Assembly: GCA_934122385.1 (NCBI GenBank) | Contig: CAKOWP010000008.1 | Location: 1 to 33,953, forward strand | Direction: 5' to 3' | Length of the DNA stretch: 33,953 bases | Source: an uncultured Clostridia bacterium | GTDB lineage: Bacteria > Bacillota > Clostridia > TANB77 > CAG-508 | Shown here: piece after piece, positions 31,835 through 33,953 of the stretch | How the letters are laid out: the number at the start of each line of letters is the position of its first letter | Position numbering within the stretch: the first letter of the stretch is position 1 | Made by a program: the position numbers and the translations under genes | Notes under the pieces: model-generated | Seen by the model: the letters and a program-made list of their open reading frames with translations, nothing else | Told to the model about the DNA's origin: nothing | Databases searched by the model: none

Positions 31835-32734
31835 ATGTCTTTAAAAGATAAAATACCAAATAAATTACCTAACTTATCAAATTTATCAAAATTAGGAACA
31901 AATAAAATAAAAGTATATGCATTTGTAGGACCATCAGGAACTGGAAAAAGTTACAGAGCCCAAATGGTAGCAAGTGAAAAAAATATCAACTATATAATTG
32001 ATGATGGTTTATTAATAAAAGATAACGAAGTAATTGCAGGTGAGTCAGCAAAAAAAGCACCAACAAAAATTGAAACAGTAAAACATGCATTATTTTATAC
32101 AGACGAGGAGAAACAGGAAATAATTAAAGCATTTAAAAAATATAAACCAGAAAGCATATTAATACTTGGAACATCAGATGGTATGGTTCAAAAAATAGCT
32201 GCTAACTTAGGTTTACCAGAAATATGTGATACTACATATATTTCTGATGTAGCAACACAAGAAGAAATGGAAACAGCAAGAAGAATAAGGGTTACAGAAG
32301 GAAAACATGTAATACCAGTTCCAACATTTGAAATAAAAAAAGATTTTTCAGGATATTTATTAGACCCACTTCAAATTTTTAAAACAAAAGGTAGGGGAAA
32401 AGACCCATATATTTCAGAAAAATCTATAATTAGACCAACATTTAGTTATATGGGAAAATTCACTATTTCTGATACAGTTTTTAGACAAATAATAGAGTAT
32501 TTAGCTTCTAAAACAATTGAAATTCACAAGGTCCAAAAGATTAGAGTTGATAATTTTGGCGAAGGTGTTAAATTGTATATGGAAGTAACGGTTGTATATG
32601 GATTTAATGTTGTAGAGGGAATAAATGAGTTTAAAGCTAAGGCTAAAAAAGAGATTGAAAAGTTGACTGCAATGAATGTTGAAGAGTTTGAGGTTGTAGC
32701 AAAAAATGTATATATTCCAAAGGAAAATTTATAA
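31835..32734 (+). CDS. P-loop ATPase fused to an Asp23/Gls24-like domain
   Basis: This is a 299-residue soluble protein. The N-terminal NTPase domain has Walker A VGPSGTGKSYRAQMVASEKN (P-loop 32-39) and a likely Walker B strand SILILGTSDG. The C-terminal third (about 210-295) has the Asp23/Gls24 (DUF322) pattern: a first strand after FRQIIEYLASKTIEIHKVQK, then VKLYMEVTVVYGFNVVEGIN and a final KLTAMNVEEFEVVAKNVYI. Asp23-family proteins act in cell-envelope stress and are usually single-domain. The fusion suggests ATP-dependent assembly or signalling at the envelope, but this is inference. AAAGGAG precedes the ATG. It follows the transglutaminase gene by 14 bp. Confidence 0.78.
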   Translation: MSLKDKIPNKLPNLSNLSKLGTNKIKVYAFVGPSGTGKSYRAQMVASEKNINYIIDDGLLIKDNEVIAGESAKKAPTKIETVKHALFYTDEEKQEIIKAFKKYKPESILILGTSDGMVQKIAANLGLPEICDTTYISDVATQEEMETARRIRVTEGKHVIPVPTFEIKKDFSGYLLDPLQIFKTKGRGKDPYISEKSIIRPTFSYMGKFTISDTVFRQIIEYLASKTIEIHKVQKIRVDNFGEGVKLYMEVTVVYGFNVVEGINEFKAKAKKEIEKLTAMNVEEFEVVAKNVYIPKENL

Positions 32735-32795
32735 TATTTATAATAATATAAATATTAATTTTTAATAAAAATTTAATTACGAAAGGAAAATAAAT

Positions 32796-33392
32796 ATGAA
32801 AAATATTTTGAAATCAATAGAAAGAGGAATTGTAAAAGGTGCAATTTGGATTTATTGCAAAGTTGTATATAGATTTGAATTAGTAGGAAAAGAAAATATA
32901 CCAAAAGAAGGACCGGTAATTATTTGTGGAAATCACAGAAGTTTTTTAGATCCACCATTAATGGAAGTAACTACTGGAAGATATACTAGATTTTTAGCAA
33001 AAGAAGAGTTAACAAAGAATAAATTTTTAGCTTACTTAGGTTACGTATTTGATGCTATTTTGGTAAAGAGAGATTCAAAAGAAGTTATGGCTTTAAAGGA
33101 GTCTTTGAAAACTTTAAAAAATGGTGATTGTTTGGCCTTGTTCCCAGAGGGAACTAGAAATGGTCTAGCAAAAGGTGAAAAAGTTAAAGATGGTGCTGCG
33201 TTTTTTGCTGTAAGAAGCGGTGCACCTGTTGTACCATGTGGTATTAAAGGTGGAGAAAAAGGAAATAGAAAAGTTACTATAACTTATGGTAAACCGCTTG
33301 ATTTTAGCCAATATAAAGGTAGTAAGGATAAAGAAGTTTTAGATAAGGTTACTGATGAGATTATGAGTAATATTATTGAACTAACAAAATAA
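32796..33392 (+). CDS. plsC: 1-acyl-sn-glycerol-3-phosphate acyltransferase
   Basis: This is a 198-residue PlsC-type acyltransferase that adds the second acyl chain to lysophosphatidic acid, giving phosphatidic acid at the membrane. Motif I is GNHRSFLDPP (catalytic His47 and Asp52 in the N-H-x4-D box). Motif II is the LVKRDSKEVMALK region. Motif III is LFPEGTRNG (Glu118-Gly-Thr-Arg). Motif IV is VPCGI. The length is typical of short Firmicutes PlsC. GAAAGGAAAA precedes the ATG. Its stop codon is followed at once by element 2. Codon choice is more T-ending than in the genes before it. Confidence 0.95.
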   Translation: MKNILKSIERGIVKGAIWIYCKVVYRFELVGKENIPKEGPVIICGNHRSFLDPPLMEVTTGRYTRFLAKEELTKNKFLAYLGYVFDAILVKRDSKEVMALKESLKTLKNGDCLALFPEGTRNGLAKGEKVKDGAAFFAVRSGAPVVPCGIKGGEKGNRKVTITYGKPLDFSQYKGSKDKEVLDKVTDEIMSNIIELTK

Positions 33393-33862
33393 GTTACAAT
33401 TCACAGCCTAAGAAAATTTCTGTGTGCAAGTTGCTCCTCTTAAAGGTTATATATTTGATATTATATCCGTTTGATTGAAATGAAAAATAGAAAATTTTAA
33501 ATATAAAACTGAGGAATGCTCACGGAAAAATGTATAGATGTATATGATTTAAAACATTTTCTAGATTCAATACACAACATAAGAATTTCTAAAATAAATT
33601 TATGGCACCCTTCCACTTAGTTCTCGCTTCGCTCGACGTGAACTCTTTCCATAAATTTATTTAAGAAATTCTAATATTGTTCTAATTGCATTAGAAAAGT
33701 TTAAAATCATATACACCTATACATTTTTGCCTAAGTGAGAGCGGCTCAGTTTTGTATTTTAGATTTTCTTTTTGAATGTAATGAACAGGATATAATATCA
33801 AATATATAACCTTTAAGAGGAGCAACTTGCACACAAAAATTTCTAAGGCTATAAATTATAAC
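33393..33862. repeat. Element 2: inverted copy of the 470-bp palindromic repeat
   Basis: Reverse complement homologue of element 1, centred at about 33628. Stem 1 (33421-33468 with 33788-33835) is 48 bp without a mismatch. Stem 3 (33526-33550 with 33704-33728) is 25 bp with one mismatch. The centre carries the same CTCGCTTCGCTC mirror core (33623-33634). It begins one base after the plsC stop codon, so it may serve as its 3' structure. AACTAAC at 33379-33385 and 33860-33866 may be a target-site duplication. The final 91 bases of the window (33863-33953) hold nothing I can identify. Confidence 0.9.
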
Positions 33863-33953
33863 TAACTGTAACAAAGTTGACCCAGTTCAAAAAATTAAAG
33901 CAACAAAATTAACATAAAAATATAGACACATATAAAAATCAAATATATAATAT

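Noticed and set aside
3081..33392. Composite transposon bounded by elements 1 and 2
   Set aside because: No transposase is present and the interior is ordinary chromosomal core genes in conserved local order.

Overview
The window is very AT-rich and comes from a spore-forming, Gram-positive Clostridia-type bacterium, most likely an uncultured gut lineage. The evidence is the sporulation and germination set (yaaL, bofA, pdaA, yqfC, yqfD, a gerA-gerB-gerC operon), an Agr-type peptide quorum-sensing locus, a glmS ribozyme, Shine-Dalgarno sequences of AGGAGG type and very A/T-biased codon use. Most genes are chromosomal core genes. There is no phage or plasmid block. The mobile-looking material consists of palindromic repeats between genes.

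Layout. 122-2428 (-) is an orphan VirD4/TraG-like coupling ATPase. 2609-3080 is a 472-bp near-palindromic repeat (element 1). 3153-3803 (+) is yaaL-bofA. 3928-4506 (-) is a pilin-like protein with a phage-fibre-like C-terminus, followed by a small XRE regulator (+). 5036-6877 (-) is glmS under a glmS ribozyme at about 7062-7160, divergent from uvrC (7320-9107, +). 9199-10978 (-) holds a GT-C membrane glycosyltransferase preceded by a 55-residue membrane-anchored protein. 11152-13164 (+) carries a small membrane protein, an RlmI-like methyltransferase and a frameshifted RluA-type pseudouridine synthase. 13435-16625 is an agr locus in convergent format, agrB-agrD (+) against agrA-agrC (-), with a structured 315-bp interval between. 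17018-21208 (+) is pdaA, yqfC, yqfD, an unknown helical protein and ybeY. 21241-26209 (+) is a DUF3048 protein, a YlbF-family protein, a membrane zinc peptidase, secG and rnr. 26336-30542 (-) is a germinant-receptor operon gerA-gerB-gerC plus a two-helix membrane protein that may be its D subunit. 30702-33392 (+) is a transglutaminase-like protein, a P-loop ATPase fused to an Asp23-like domain, and plsC. 33393-33862 is element 2, an inverted copy of element 1.

The strongest unexplained signal is the pair of elements. Each folds into one hairpin of about 470 nt built of alternating perfect stems and conserved unpaired bubbles. The outermost stem is 49 bp (one G.T pair) in element 1 and 48 bp without a mismatch in element 2. 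Where the copies differ in that stem, both arms have changed together: four paired substitutions and one paired single-base indel. This means the hairpin is either selected (RNA or DNA structure) or actively re-perfected by arm-to-arm copying. Other points of interest are the predicted enlarged autoinducer ring in AgrD, structured DNA between the two agr operons, a hairpin that would bring a distant Shine-Dalgarno into register at 11427-11462, a gerA promoter that would yield a nearly leaderless mRNA, a GerC without the lipobox cysteine, and several smaller palindrome families. All calls were made by reading the sequence; no database or folding software was used.
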